Shown: positions 7,411 through 16,768, counted from the first letter of the stretch. The stretch is 51,819 bases of DNA from Bacillota bacterium (GCA_029907475.1 JARYLU010000019.1:1-51819), one strand, 5' to 3'. The notes: generated by a model not told the origin, from the sequence alone. Numbers and translations: made by a program.

Positions 7411-8169
7411 ATGGCCGGTCACTCCAAGTGGGCTAATATTAAACACCGGAAGGCGAAGGTCGATGCGCAGCGGGGTCGCATCTTTACAAAGCTGGGGCGT
7501 GCCATCATTGCCGCGGCCCGTCAAGGGGGCGGGGATCCGAACGTGAACCAGGCCCTGAAACTTGCCGTTGCTCGAGCACGTGAAATGAATATGCCCATGG
7601 AAAACATCAACCGGGCGATCATGCGGGCGACGGGTGAAATGGAAGGAACCAATTTTGAGGAAGTTACTTATGAAGGCTACGCTCCCGGTGGCGTAGCTCT
7701 TCTCTTGCAGATTTTGACGGATAACCGGAATCGGACGGCTTCAGAGATCCGTTATTTGTTCTCCAGGCACGGCGGAAGTTTGGGGGAGACAGGCTGTGTG
7801 GCGTGGATGTTTGAGATGAAAGGGTTTCTCGTAATTCCCAAAGAGAACATTCCCGGGGACGAGGAAGAATTAATGCTTTTTTTGATCGAAGCAGGCGCCG
7901 AAGATGTCAAAGAAGAAGGAAGCACCATTGAAGTAGTGACCGCACCCCAGGATTTAGAAAAGATGAAGGAGGTCCTTTCGGAACAGGGGATTAAGTTTTC
8001 GCTTGCCGAGGTTACGATGGTACCCAAGACCACGGTTCCGCTTACCGATCCTGAAACTGTAGAAAAGGTCTTGAAACTTATGGATGCCTTAGAGGACCAC
8101 GATGATGTTCAACACGTTTACGCAAATTTTGATATTCCAGAGGAGCTTCTGAACCGGCTTGACCAGTAA
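7411..8169 (+). CDS. yebC: YebC/PmpR family DNA-binding or translation-related regulator
   Basis: The 252-residue protein begins MAGHSKWANIKHRKAKVDAQ and contains EVTYEGYAPGGVALLLQILTDNRNRT, both hallmarks of the YebC family, at full length. Family members have been described as transcription regulators and more recently as helpers for ribosomes at polyproline stretches. Which applies here is not visible. In many bacteria yebC lies beside ruvC, but here the neighbours are nadE and a BofC-like gene. A run of 14 A residues (8171-8184) follows its stop. Confidence 0.93.
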   Translation: MAGHSKWANIKHRKAKVDAQRGRIFTKLGRAIIAAARQGGGDPNVNQALKLAVARAREMNMPMENINRAIMRATGEMEGTNFEEVTYEGYAPGGVALLLQILTDNRNRTASEIRYLFSRHGGSLGETGCVAWMFEMKGFLVIPKENIPGDEEELMLFLIEAGAEDVKEEGSTIEVVTAPQDLEKMKEVLSEQGIKFSLAEVTMVPKTTVPLTDPETVEKVLKLMDALEDHDDVQHVYANFDIPEELLNRLDQ

Positions 8170-8259
8170 CAAAAAAAAAAAAAATAACAAGTTGGATCAT
8201 AATTTTTGCCTGAATGGAAATATCTATAAGTAAAAACATTAGGCAAAGGATTGTTGGTG

Positions 8260-8787
8260 ATGCTAAGTAAAGGGTACCGGATTCTTTTATATGGGTTAAT
8301 ACTGGTGGCCGTAGCCGGTAGTTTGCGCTTTCTGCAAGAACAGGTGACTCTGAGACGCCCCCTTTCTCCCGGGACGGAAATCTCCGTCAGCACCGTTTAC
8401 GCTCTCTGCAACCACGAGGTTAAATCCCGCGCCGAACTGCCTCAAAAGAAAGAGATGTCTTTATTGGATTTACGCCAGGTCTATCCCCCCCGGCAGGGTT
8501 GGCGTTCGAAGTTTATTGGAAACACCCTGATTTTTACCCGGACGGATGAGGAACTATGCCCGGCATGCAGGAAGAAGACTCACCTTGGAGAAAAGGGGGG
8601 GTATGTGGCTGTCATGCGGGGTCCCGCCGGGATCAATGGGGGAATTGTAAAAGTTACAAATATTAAAATTATAAGCCTTCCCCCGGAGCTGCAAGAGCGG
8701 GTCCGGGCAGGAGATCTGGATTTGCCGGACGAAGAGGCTTTACTTCAGATTTTAGATAGCCTTGATGAAGGCGCAGGCAATTCCTGA
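8260..8787 (+). CDS. BofC C-terminal domain membrane-anchored protein
   Basis: The 175-residue protein has one N-terminal membrane helix (about 7-24) and a C-terminal region (GGYVAVMRGPAGINGGIVKVTNIKIISLPPELQERV) like the C-terminal domain of the forespore protein BofC. A central CPAC pair lies between them. BofC controls a sporulation checkpoint in Bacillus, but this protein lacks a recognisable BofC N-terminal domain, so the same role is not assured. The ATG at 8260 is chosen because AAAGGA ends at 8250. A terminator follows at 8815. Confidence 0.7.
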   Translation: MLSKGYRILLYGLILVAVAGSLRFLQEQVTLRRPLSPGTEISVSTVYALCNHEVKSRAELPQKKEMSLLDLRQVYPPRQGWRSKFIGNTLIFTRTDEELCPACRKKTHLGEKGGYVAVMRGPAGINGGIVKVTNIKIISLPPELQERVRAGDLDLPDEEALLQILDSLDEGAGNS

Positions 8788-8814
8788 ATCAGTTCCCTAA
8801 GGGAGACGCGGTAT

Positions 8815-8845
8815 CCACCAGGAGAACCCTGGTGGTTTTATATTT
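8815..8845 (+). terminator. Intrinsic terminator after the BofC-like gene
   Basis: The stem CCACCAGG/CCTGGTGG (8815-8822 with 8828-8835) has a 5-base loop and a TTTTATATTTC tail. Confidence 0.85.
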
Positions 8846-8902
8846 CTTGGGACGGTAAAAAGAAAAAGATCCGGCCTTTGATGGGGAATTTGTAATAAAA
8901 TC

Positions 8903-8911
8903 TGGTATAAT
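8903..8911 (+). promoter_or_regulatory. Extended -10 promoter for the CapA-like gene
   Basis: TGG-TATAAT (8903-8911) is a consensus extended -10 element. No good -35 is seen at the right distance. It lies between the terminator at 8815 and the gene starting at 8945. Confidence 0.55.
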
Positions 8912-8944
8912 TAGTTCAGGATTATCTTTTTTGCGAGGGGTAAT

Positions 8945-10129
8945 ATGAAACAGCACCCCCTTCCTGGCATTGCCCCGGCCGGGCCGGCTCCAAAAACGAA
9001 GCTGGTATTAAAAGGTTATTTATGCGCTGCGGGATTTTTGTTGATCTTGTGTGGAGTTGCAGTTTTCGTTGCCTGGAGCCTGGGCCGGGGGTTTTGGTTT
9101 CCCATCGCAGTTTATTTCAAGAACGAAGCTTCTCCGTCTCCGGCTTTTACCCTGGTGGCGAGCGGTGACGTCATGCTGGGCCGCCGGGTTGCCGAAGCAA
9201 TGGAAAAGAGAGGGAATTTTTATCCCTTCGAACAGGTCGCGCCTCTGCTCAGGAGTGGCGATCTAACTTTCGGCAATTTGGAATCTCCCCTTTCCAGGCA
9301 GGGGACGCCACTGCCTGGAAAAGGAATCTGGTTCCGCGGTGACCCGGGCGGCGCAGATGCCTTGAAAGCCGCCGGTTACGACGTTATGAGTGTCGCCAAC
9401 AACCACACCCTTGATTACGACGATCCGGCCTTTCTTGAGACTCTTGCGGTTTTACAGAGAGCGGGGATCGCTGCCGTTGGCGGAGGAAAAAACCACGCCG
9501 AGGCGGTACAGGCTGTTCTAAAAGAAATCAACGGGTATAAAATTGCGTTCCTGGCGGCAACGGAGATGGCGGATATCTTTTGGAGCTGGGAGTACCCCCG
9601 GACTTTAGAGGCTACGCAGGATCGGCCGGGTGTTGCCGCGCTCCGCAGTGAGCATTTGGAAAATGCTATCCAGTCGCTCAGGGGACAGGTTGATCTTGTT
9701 GTTGTTTCTCTTCATTGGGGGACGGAATATTCCGATTATCCAACCCCGGCCCAGCGGAAAACCGCTTACCGCCTCGTGGATGCCGGAGCAGACTTGATTA
9801 TCGGTCATCACCCCCACTGCTTGCAGGGTGTGGAATTATACAGAGGCTCTCTGATTGCCTATAGTTTAGGAAACTTTGTTTACGACCACCAGCGACGCCC
9901 CAAGTGCCAGGAAGGATTGCTCTTGAAAGTGCGTTTTCGGGGGCCCTGGCTTCAGGAGGTCCTGGCCTATCCGGTCCTGATTCAAGACGAACAGCCGCGC
10001 CCGGCAACCGGCGGGGATGCAGACCGGATTTTACAGCGAACTGCGGCTCTGACAAAAGAATTAGCAACTTCGCTTGAGATCCGCGATCAGGTTGGAATTG
10101 TAAGATTAAAGAATTTTAAACAAGAATGA
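8945..10129 (+). CDS. CapA family membrane-anchored metallophosphoesterase-like protein
   Basis: The 394-residue protein has an N-terminal membrane helix (about 25-48) and a CapA/PgsA-like domain outside the membrane. Conserved pieces include ASGDVMLGR (72-80), GDLTFGNLESPL, SVANNHTLDY, HWGTEY, GADLIIGHHPHCLQG and YSLGNFVYD. These carry the Asp, Asn and His ligands of the metallophosphoesterase fold. In Bacillus anthracis CapA acts in poly-gamma-glutamate capsule export. No capB or capC is nearby, so a capsule role is not supported here and a general cell-envelope function is more likely. Confidence 0.85.
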   Translation: MKQHPLPGIAPAGPAPKTKLVLKGYLCAAGFLLILCGVAVFVAWSLGRGFWFPIAVYFKNEASPSPAFTLVASGDVMLGRRVAEAMEKRGNFYPFEQVAPLLRSGDLTFGNLESPLSRQGTPLPGKGIWFRGDPGGADALKAAGYDVMSVANNHTLDYDDPAFLETLAVLQRAGIAAVGGGKNHAEAVQAVLKEINGYKIAFLAATEMADIFWSWEYPRTLEATQDRPGVAALRSEHLENAIQSLRGQVDLVVVSLHWGTEYSDYPTPAQRKTAYRLVDAGADLIIGHHPHCLQGVELYRGSLIAYSLGNFVYDHQRRPKCQEGLLLKVRFRGPWLQEVLAYPVLIQDEQPRPATGGDADRILQRTAALTKELATSLEIRDQVGIVRLKNFKQE

Positions 10130-10175
10130 AGTCAGCACGAGTAAGCCTGAGTGCCGGAAAGGGAGTATATTAATA

Positions 10176-12821
10176 ATGAAAAAACTGGTTATTCTTGACG
10201 GAAACAGTCTTGCCCACCGCGCTTTTTACGCCCTTCCTTTGCTTACCACAACGACCGGGTTGTTTACCAACGCTGTTTACGGTTTTACCAATATGTTGCA
10301 GAAAGTAGTGCGCTCGGAAAAACCGGATTATCTGGCGGTTGCTTTTGATAAGGGAGGGGTTACTTTTCGGCACCTGGATTACGAAGCGTACAAGGCTCAC
10401 CGGAAGGGAACGCCGGAGGAGTTGCGCCCCCAGTTTCCCCTGATTAAAAAAATCCTTCGCGCCCTTCGGATTCCTATTCTTGAGGCAGAAGGGTATGAGG
10501 CCGATGATTTAATCGGTGCGGTTGTCAAGACTGCCGAGGCCGGGCAGATCGAAACACTGATCGTGACAGGGGACCGGGACATGCTCCAACTGGTTACCGA
10601 GAAAACAAAAACTTTGATCACCAGGAAAGGAATTAGCGAACTTGAGCGTTTTACGAAAGAAGGGGTGAAAGAGCGCTACGGAGTCGAGCCGGAACAAATT
10701 CCCGATTTAAAAGGGTTAGTGGGAGACCCCAGCGATAACATTCCCGGCGTCCCCGGAATCGGGGAAAAGACGGCGGTCAAACTCCTGCAGGAGTTTGGGA
10801 GCATTGAAAACTGCCTCGATCACCTCGAGGAACTCCCGAAAAAGGTTGGTTTGCTCTTAAAAACTTATAGAGATCAAGCAATTTTGAGCAAAAAACTCGC
10901 TACGATTGATTCAGATGTCCCCGTTACGTTTCATTTTTCAGATTTAGTTGTGTGTCAACCGGATTACGAAGAACTGGTCAGCGCTTTTCAGGAGCTGGAG
11001 TTTAAGACCTTATTAAAAAATATGCAGCCGGAGTTGCCTGCCCTGAACACAATTACCTCTCCCGGACAGAAGTCGAGCCGCTTAATTAAAGAGCCGCGGG
11101 AACTGCTTCCTGTGGTTGCCCGAATTAAAGAGGCCGGCCGGGTTGCTGTCAGTATCGACCGGGCTTCCCTTCCCCCTTTGAGGGCTCCTTTAGTCCGCCT
11201 GGGGTTAGCCTGGGGAGAGGAAGCAAGTGCAACAGTGGAGCTTTCTCCTCAGCCTGGATTACGAAATGAGATGCTTTCCTGCCTGGGTGAGATCCTTTCC
11301 GATCCCGACTGCGCGAAGTGGTGCCACGATGCCAAAGCCGAGATCGTGACTTGTGCGCGCCACGGAGTCGATCTCAGGGGGATTACGGCAGATACAATGC
11401 TCGCTGCCTATTTACTGAATCCCTCATCCTCCAATCCTACCCTTGAGGAGATCTCCCTGAAATATCTCAACCAGGTTTTAACCTTTTCTGGCTCCGAACA
11501 CACTGCGCCTGGGGAGCGGGCTCTGGCTATTTATACCTTATGGCCGGTGCTTGATGCGGAGTTGCAGGCTGCCGGAATCTTTCCGCTTTTTCGGGATCTT
11601 GAGTTACCTTTATCTGCGGTTTTAGCCCGCATGGAATTAACAGGGGTCAGGCTGGACGTCGGCCAACTTAAAGAAATGTCGCGGGAATTCGGTCTCCAGT
11701 TACAGGCTTTAATAGAAGAAATCTACGATCTGGCTGGTTGCAGTTTTAATATTAATTCACCCAAGCAACTGGGCCACATTCTTTTTGAAAAACTGAAGCT
11801 CCCTGTGATCAAAAAAACAAAGACGGGATACAGTACAGATGCCGCCGTTTTGGAAGAGCTGGCCCTCTATCACGATATTGCCGGCAAGTTGCTGGAGTAC
11901 CGCCAGCTGACAAAGCTCAAGTCCACTTACATTGATGGACTTCAGAATCTGGTTAACCTGGAAACGGGGAAGGTTCATACAACATTTAATCAAACAATTA
12001 CCGCAACGGGCAGGTTGAGCAGTACAGAGCCCAATCTCCAGAACATTCCCGTCAAAATGGAACTTGGACGAAAAATCAGGCGCGCTTTTGTTCCCTCTAC
12101 CCCCGGGTGGTTGATTTTGGCCGCAGATTATTCCCAAATTGAATTGAGAATTCTTGCCCATATGTCGCAGGATGAAAGCCTGCTCGAAGCTTTCCGGCGC
12201 AGGGAAGATATCCACACCAGGACTGCGGCCGAGGTTTTTGGGGTCGCTCCCGAGGATGTTTCCCCCGATTTGCGCCGGAGAGCTAAGGGAGTAAATTTTG
12301 GGATTGTCTACGGGATCACGGATTTTGGTTTAGCCCGGGATATCGGGGTGAGCCGGGAGGAGGCCCATGCCTACATTGAGAATTATTTTTACCAGCACCC
12401 GGGCGTCAGGAAGTTTATTCAGGAAACAATTGAACTGGCACGGGAAAGGGGCTATGTAAATACGTTATTAAAAAGGCGCCGGTTTCTCCCGGATATTTTA
12501 AGCAGCAACCGGGCCGTGCGCGCATTTGGGGAGAGAACCGCTATCAATACCCCAATTCAGGGGAGTGCTGCAGATATTATCAAGCTGGCGATGCTCCGTA
12601 TTGACCACGCCCTGCGCGAAAAGGGTTTGCAGGCCCGGATGCTCCTTCAGGTTCATGACGAGCTTGTCTTTGAACTGCCTCCGGCAGAAATCCCGGTCCT
12701 TGTTCCTTTGGTGCGCGAGGGGATGGAGAAAGTGATGGAGCTTCGGGTCCCGCTGGAGGTCGAAATTAAAATAGGCCCAAACTGGTACGATTTAGTAAAA
12801 GTGGAGGAATACAATGCCTGA
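10176..12821 (+). CDS. polA: DNA polymerase I
   Basis: The 881-residue protein shows an N-terminal 5'-nuclease domain (ILDGNSLAHRAFYA, EADDLIGA, TGDRDMLQL, GDPSDNIPGVPGIGEKTA). The C-terminal polymerase has motif A DYSQIELR near residue 650, the O-helix RRAKGVNFGIVYG, and motif C VHDELVFE near 826. The middle domain, which should hold the 3'-5' proofreading site, lacks the DxE motif (SIDRASLPP instead), so it is probably inactive, as in Bacillus and Thermus enzymes. It overlaps mutM by 8 bases, giving a repair pair. Confidence 0.97.
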   Translation: MKKLVILDGNSLAHRAFYALPLLTTTTGLFTNAVYGFTNMLQKVVRSEKPDYLAVAFDKGGVTFRHLDYEAYKAHRKGTPEELRPQFPLIKKILRALRIPILEAEGYEADDLIGAVVKTAEAGQIETLIVTGDRDMLQLVTEKTKTLITRKGISELERFTKEGVKERYGVEPEQIPDLKGLVGDPSDNIPGVPGIGEKTAVKLLQEFGSIENCLDHLEELPKKVGLLLKTYRDQAILSKKLATIDSDVPVTFHFSDLVVCQPDYEELVSAFQELEFKTLLKNMQPELPALNTITSPGQKSSRLIKEPRELLPVVARIKEAGRVAVSIDRASLPPLRAPLVRLGLAWGEEASATVELSPQPGLRNEMLSCLGEILSDPDCAKWCHDAKAEIVTCARHGVDLRGITADTMLAAYLLNPSSSNPTLEEISLKYLNQVLTFSGSEHTAPGERALAIYTLWPVLDAELQAAGIFPLFRDLELPLSAVLARMELTGVRLDVGQLKEMSREFGLQLQALIEEIYDLAGCSFNINSPKQLGHILFEKLKLPVIKKTKTGYSTDAAVLEELALYHDIAGKLLEYRQLTKLKSTYIDGLQNLVNLETGKVHTTFNQTITATGRLSSTEPNLQNIPVKMELGRKIRRAFVPSTPGWLILAADYSQIELRILAHMSQDESLLEAFRRREDIHTRTAAEVFGVAPEDVSPDLRRRAKGVNFGIVYGITDFGLARDIGVSREEAHAYIENYFYQHPGVRKFIQETIELARERGYVNTLLKRRRFLPDILSSNRAVRAFGERTAINTPIQGSAADIIKLAMLRIDHALREKGLQARMLLQVHDELVFELPPAEIPVLVPLVREGMEKVMELRVPLEVEIKIGPNWYDLVKVEEYNA

Positions 12822-13638
12822 ACTACCGGAAGTTGAAACCGTCACTTTATCTCTGAGACCAAAGGTTGTCGGACATCGAATCAGCCGGGTTGAAATATTT
12901 TTGGAAAAGGTAATCAAAGAGCCGAACCCCGACCGGTTCAAGGAGGAGGTTGCGGGGAGGAAGATCGCCGGTCTCAAACGGCGCGGGAAGTATTTACTCT
13001 TCGAGCTTGAAGGAAACCTGGTGCTCGTGATTCATCTCCGGTTATCGGGACAATTGGTTTACACTTTTCCTGACGCTCCACGCGCAAAGCATACCCATGC
13101 GATCTTTTATTTAGATAACGGGGCAGAACTCCGTTTTCAGGATCTGCGCCAGTTCGGGACAATGCATCTCATACCCCATGAACATTTAAACAAATTCCGC
13201 CCTCTGGCGATCCTGGGCCCCGATGCGCTTGATCCTGCCCTTACGAGAGATCTTTTCAAGAGGCGAATGATGGGAAGAAAAGGTCAAATTAAGAAGCTGC
13301 TCTTGGATCAAACGTTTATCACGGGGATTGGGAACATCTACGCCGACGAAATTCTCTGGCGGGCGCGGATCCATCCGGAAAGGCCTGTAGATACATTAAA
13401 CTCCTGGGAGCGGGGTAGGCTTTACCGGGTGATGCGGGATATTTTAATGCGGGCAATTGAACATCGGGGAACAACCCTGCGGGATTACGTTGATGGCGAA
13501 GGACAACCCGGCGGCTATCAGGCCCTTCTTGCGGTCCATGGCAGGGAAAATGAGCCCTGCCCCTCCTGCAGAACCCTCATTGTCCGGGTAAAAAACGGCG
13601 GGCGCAGCTCCTATTTTTGCCCTCACTGCCAGAAATAG
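12814..13638 (+). CDS. mutM: Formamidopyrimidine-DNA glycosylase
   Basis: The protein starts MPELPEVETV, so P2 and E3, the catalytic residues of Fpg, are in place. It ends with a zinc finger with cysteines at 249, 252, 269 and 272. The 274-residue length is normal. It removes oxidised purines such as 8-oxoguanine and nicks the strand. Its ATG lies inside the end of polA (8-base overlap), which suggests translational coupling of base-excision repair functions. Confidence 0.97.
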   Translation: MPELPEVETVTLSLRPKVVGHRISRVEIFLEKVIKEPNPDRFKEEVAGRKIAGLKRRGKYLLFELEGNLVLVIHLRLSGQLVYTFPDAPRAKHTHAIFYLDNGAELRFQDLRQFGTMHLIPHEHLNKFRPLAILGPDALDPALTRDLFKRRMMGRKGQIKKLLLDQTFITGIGNIYADEILWRARIHPERPVDTLNSWERGRLYRVMRDILMRAIEHRGTTLRDYVDGEGQPGGYQALLAVHGRENEPCPSCRTLIVRVKNGGRSSYFCPHCQK

Positions 13639-13710
13639 GATAATACCAGGGACAAACACCTCCTTCATCCCTGCTTAATAACCTGTTAAAAGTGGGGGTG
13701 AAGGCTGGGT

Positions 13711-14358
13711 ATGGATTTCGGAACCCTTCTCTTTTTTGCTTGTGCTGTGAGTTTAGATGCTTTTAGTGCCGGACTTGCCTACGGGTTGCGTCAAATCAGG
13801 ATTCCTTTTGGCTCCCTTTTAGTCTTCGGACTGGTCTCGATGATGACCGTGGGGTTCTCGATGTTTTGCGGGCATTTGGTGGCGCGCTTCCTTCCGGTAG
13901 CTTGGGGGGAAAGATTGGGGGGTGCGCTCCTTTTCGGGATCGGCTTGTGGTGGTACCTGCGCGGGAAAAAGGAGAAAAAGGGAGTCGGGCAGCAGGAGGA
14001 GCATACAAAAACCCTGGCCAGGTTCCGGTTTGCATCCCTTGCCGTAATTATTCAGATTCTCGAAGAACCCCTTTACGCGGACTTTGACGCCTCCGGAACC
14101 CTGTCCACCGCAGAATGCATTTTCCTGGCCTTTGCGCTCTCTTTAGATGCGCTGGGCGCCGGTTTTGGTGCCGCCCTTGCAGGTATCAACGGTTTCCTTG
14201 CAGTTTGCCTGGTTGGCTTTTTTCAGCAATTGTTTCTTCTGCTTGGCACCTGGGCCGGGCGCTCCCAGTCTTTATCGTGGTTGCGGTTTCAGGGTCCGCT
14301 CCTGGCAAGCATCGTCTTATGTTCATTGGGGCTGGTCAGGTTTTTTCAAGCTGGCTAA
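13711..14358 (+). CDS. ytaF: YtaF-type sporulation membrane protein (MntP-like)
   Basis: The 215-residue hydrophobic protein has about six membrane segments in two repeats, each with an ALSLDALGAGFGAAL or SLDAFSAGLAYGL motif as in the MntP/YtaF family. A hydrophilic loop around residues 85-110 splits the halves. YtaF is made during sporulation in Bacillus. The order polA-mutM-ytaF-coaE is common in clostridia. Manganese export is the activity of the related MntP, but transport here is untested. Confidence 0.83.
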   Translation: MDFGTLLFFACAVSLDAFSAGLAYGLRQIRIPFGSLLVFGLVSMMTVGFSMFCGHLVARFLPVAWGERLGGALLFGIGLWWYLRGKKEKKGVGQQEEHTKTLARFRFASLAVIIQILEEPLYADFDASGTLSTAECIFLAFALSLDALGAGFGAALAGINGFLAVCLVGFFQQLFLLLGTWAGRSQSLSWLRFQGPLLASIVLCSLGLVRFFQAG

Positions 14359-14375
14359 AGTTAAGGGGGAGTCCT

Positions 14376-14978
14376 TTGCTGGTAATCGGATTAACGGGCG
14401 GGATTGCAAGCGGGAAAAGTCTTGTCAGCCGGCAACTCCGGGCATTAGGAGCCCTGGTCATTGATGCCGACCAGATTGCGCGGGAAGTAGTGCAGCCGGG
14501 TAAACCGGCTTATCAGTCGATTGTCCGGGAATTCGGAAAGGAAGTTTTAAATCCCGATGGCTCTTTAAACAGGCAGGCCCTGGGCCGGCTTGTTTTTTCT
14601 GATCCTAAAAAACTGGACAAGTTGAACCGGATCACCCATCCTCCGATTATTGCGGAAATCGAGAAGCTGTTTAAAATCTACCGCGCCCTCTTTCCTGAAA
14701 AAGTGGTTGCCCTGGAGGCTCCCCTTCTTTATGAAGCAGGATTGGAAAAGATGGTTGACGAAGTTTGGGTTGTCTTTGTAGATTTTCGGACCCAGTTACG
14801 GCGCCTCATGGAAAGAGACGGTTTAAGCGAAGAGGAGGCGCGCCGGAGGATTGAGGCGCAACTCCCACTTGCGGAAAAGGTGAAACGAGCGCACCGGGTG
14901 ATCGATAACGGCGGCTCGCCGGAGGAGACCGAGCGGCAGGTAAGAAAAATTTGGAATGAAATGATCAAATTTCAATAA
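14376..14978 (+). CDS. coaE: Dephospho-CoA kinase
   Basis: The 200-residue protein begins M-L-V-I and then GLTGGIASGKS (5-15), the CoaE P-loop. It continues with ALVIDADQIAREVVQPG and a late EAPLLYEAGLE segment. It phosphorylates dephospho-CoA in the last step of CoA synthesis. The TTG at 14376 is chosen because it gives the family N-terminus and follows GGGGGAG (14365-14371). Reading can run open upstream to 14115, but that stretch is only the other frame of ytaF. Confidence 0.94.
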   Translation: MLVIGLTGGIASGKSLVSRQLRALGALVIDADQIAREVVQPGKPAYQSIVREFGKEVLNPDGSLNRQALGRLVFSDPKKLDKLNRITHPPIIAEIEKLFKIYRALFPEKVVALEAPLLYEAGLEKMVDEVWVVFVDFRTQLRRLMERDGLSEEEARRRIEAQLPLAEKVKRAHRVIDNGGSPEETERQVRKIWNEMIKFQ

Positions 14979-15016
14979 GATTAAGTTAGAGTCGAACTAA
15001 ACATGGAGTTGATGAG

Positions 15017-15628
15017 ATGGTCGTACTTAACCTCCGGCATCTCCGCTGGTATTTGGTGGCGTTGTTGATTATTTCCAGCATCCTCTATTTTCTCCAGGCA
15101 AAATGGTTCTGGAAACTTTTTTATCCCTGGCCCTATCGTCAAGAAATTATGACCTCTGCTTCCCGTTTTCAACTTGATCCTCATGTTCTTGCAGCTTTAA
15201 TCCGGGTGGAAAGCAGGTTTGATCCTCATGCTCAATCTGCTGCAGGGGCGCGGGGTTTGATGCAGGTCATGCCGAATACGGCAGCCTGGGTGGCTCGCCA
15301 GATTGGCTTGCAAGATTTTCATCCAGACCTCCTCTACCAACCTGAGGTTAATCTGCTGATTGGAAGCTGGTACCTGTCTCATTTATTGCAAGAGTTTCAA
15401 GGGAATCTCCCCGCGAGCCTTGCTGCCTATAACGCAGGGAGGGGAAACGTGAGAGCGTGGTTAAAAACAGGCCAGTGGAAAGGGACGAGCGACGACCTGC
15501 AACGGGTACCCTTCCCTGAGACCCAGGTTTATCTCAGGTCTGTCCTGCGTGATTACGAAATATATAAATACTTGTACGGCGAGGAACACTTAAAAGGATC
15601 TCGAGTCAGATTAGGCGAAATTTATTGA
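15017..15628 (+). CDS. Membrane-anchored lytic transglycosylase (SLT domain, GH23)
   Basis: The protein has a signal-anchor helix (about 11-28) and an SLT domain with catalytic E65 in ALIRVESRFDP. GARGLMQVMP, then YNAGRGNV and FPETQVYLRSVL, complete the family pattern. It should cleave peptidoglycan glycan strands outside the membrane, during growth or spore formation. The start ATG at 15017 has GGAG eight bases upstream. Its stop overlaps the next gene's possible TTG start by 4 bases. Confidence 0.93.
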   Translation: MVVLNLRHLRWYLVALLIISSILYFLQAKWFWKLFYPWPYRQEIMTSASRFQLDPHVLAALIRVESRFDPHAQSAAGARGLMQVMPNTAAWVARQIGLQDFHPDLLYQPEVNLLIGSWYLSHLLQEFQGNLPASLAAYNAGRGNVRAWLKTGQWKGTSDDLQRVPFPETQVYLRSVLRDYEIYKYLYGEEHLKGSRVRLGEIY

Positions 15629-16698
15629 AGAAGGTTAGAGAAAGGGGTTTCAGGGAAATGGAAGGGTTTTTCGTTGATTCCCTTGCTGAGGTAGCCAGGC
15701 TAAAAAAGGATCCAAGGCGTAGGTTCTATTCCGCAACGCCGGAGGAAATCCTGGGCGGGGCGACAACTGATATTTATTTTGTTCGCACTTACGAGATCTT
15801 GTCTCATTTGGGATTGCTGGATACGCCCGTATTGGCTGAAATTTTTTGTCGCAGAGAAGGGATTTTTGCTGGCGGAGAAGAGGTGTTGGGACTTTTAAAA
15901 GGGAAGCAAGTAAGTGTTTGGGCGCTTCCGGAAGGAAGCCCGATGCAGCAGAAAGAGGTTGTGATGCGAATTAGGGGTCCCTACAGAGAATTCGGCCTGT
16001 ACGAGACGCCAATCCTTGGTTTCCTTGCAAGTTCTTCGGGCTGGGCAACGGCGGCCCGGGAGGTGAAGGATGCGGCCGCAGGAAAGCAGGTGCTCTGCTT
16101 TGGAGCGCGTCACGTCCATCCCGCTGTGGCGCCGGTCATGGAAAGGGCGGCTTTGATCGGTGGGTGTGATAGCGCGAGTTGCATCCTGGCGGCCAGACTC
16201 ACCGGCCGGGAACCGCAAGGGACGATGCCTCATGCCATGATTTTAATTGCAGGAGATACCGTAGAAGCAGCGGAGGCTTACCACCGGTTTATGCCCCCGG
16301 ACGCCCCGCGCACTGTTCTTGTTGATACTTTTAAAGATGAGGCCGAAGAAGCGCTGCGGGTTGCCCGGGCCCTAGGCAGAAGCTTAACCGCAGTTCGCCT
16401 GGACACCCCCGGGGAGCGGGGCGGCGTAACCCCGGAACTGGTCAAGGAAGTAAGGGCACGCCTCGATCAAGCGGGTTTCAGCCACGTTCGCATTCTTGTT
16501 TCCGGGGGGCTTACTCCTGAGCGGATCCGGGCCCTAAATGAAGCCGGGGCGGATGCTTTCGGGGTTGGAAGCTATATTTCAGGGGCTCCCCCAGTTGATA
16601 TGACCCTGGATTTAAAAGAAGTGAACGGTAAACCCTGGACAAAAAGGGGCAGGATCCCCGGGGAAACCCCCAATCCTCGCCTGGTACAAATAAAGTAA
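15625..16698 (+). CDS. pncB: Nicotinate phosphoribosyltransferase
   Basis: The protein (357 residues) shows the NAPRTase pattern: SATPEEILGGATTDIYFVRTYEIL near the N-terminus, GARHVHPAVAP, TMPHAMIL, VDTFKDEAEEAL, VRLDTPGERGG, and SGGLTPERIRALNEAGADAFGVGS at the phosphate-binding end. It converts nicotinate and PRPP to nicotinate mononucleotide. The start is uncertain. TTG at 15625 overlaps the previous stop but lacks a good ribosome site, and ATG at 15658 is an alternative. Together with pncA and nadE in this window it gives three of the four steps from nicotinamide to NAD. Confidence 0.88.
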   Translation: MKKVRERGFREMEGFFVDSLAEVARLKKDPRRRFYSATPEEILGGATTDIYFVRTYEILSHLGLLDTPVLAEIFCRREGIFAGGEEVLGLLKGKQVSVWALPEGSPMQQKEVVMRIRGPYREFGLYETPILGFLASSSGWATAAREVKDAAAGKQVLCFGARHVHPAVAPVMERAALIGGCDSASCILAARLTGREPQGTMPHAMILIAGDTVEAAEAYHRFMPPDAPRTVLVDTFKDEAEEALRVARALGRSLTAVRLDTPGERGGVTPELVKEVRARLDQAGFSHVRILVSGGLTPERIRALNEAGADAFGVGSYISGAPPVDMTLDLKEVNGKPWTKRGRIPGETPNPRLVQIK

Positions 16699-16768
16699 TA
16701 GACATAAGACCACAACCCTCTTCATATAAATGATACCAGGTATTGGTATTTATGGAGGGGGTTTTTTC

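Noticed and set aside
8171-8184. Run of 14 A residues as a leftward terminator tail
   Set aside because: No leftward gene and no stem lies beside it. It is recorded only as a homopolymer after yebC.
14115-14375. N-terminal extension of coaE by 87 residues
   Set aside because: It overlaps ytaF in another frame, has no family similarity, and the normal CoaE start fits TTG at 14376.
16728-16746. Weak ATACC/GGTAT hairpin after pncB
   Set aside because: The five-base stem is too short and there is no T tail.
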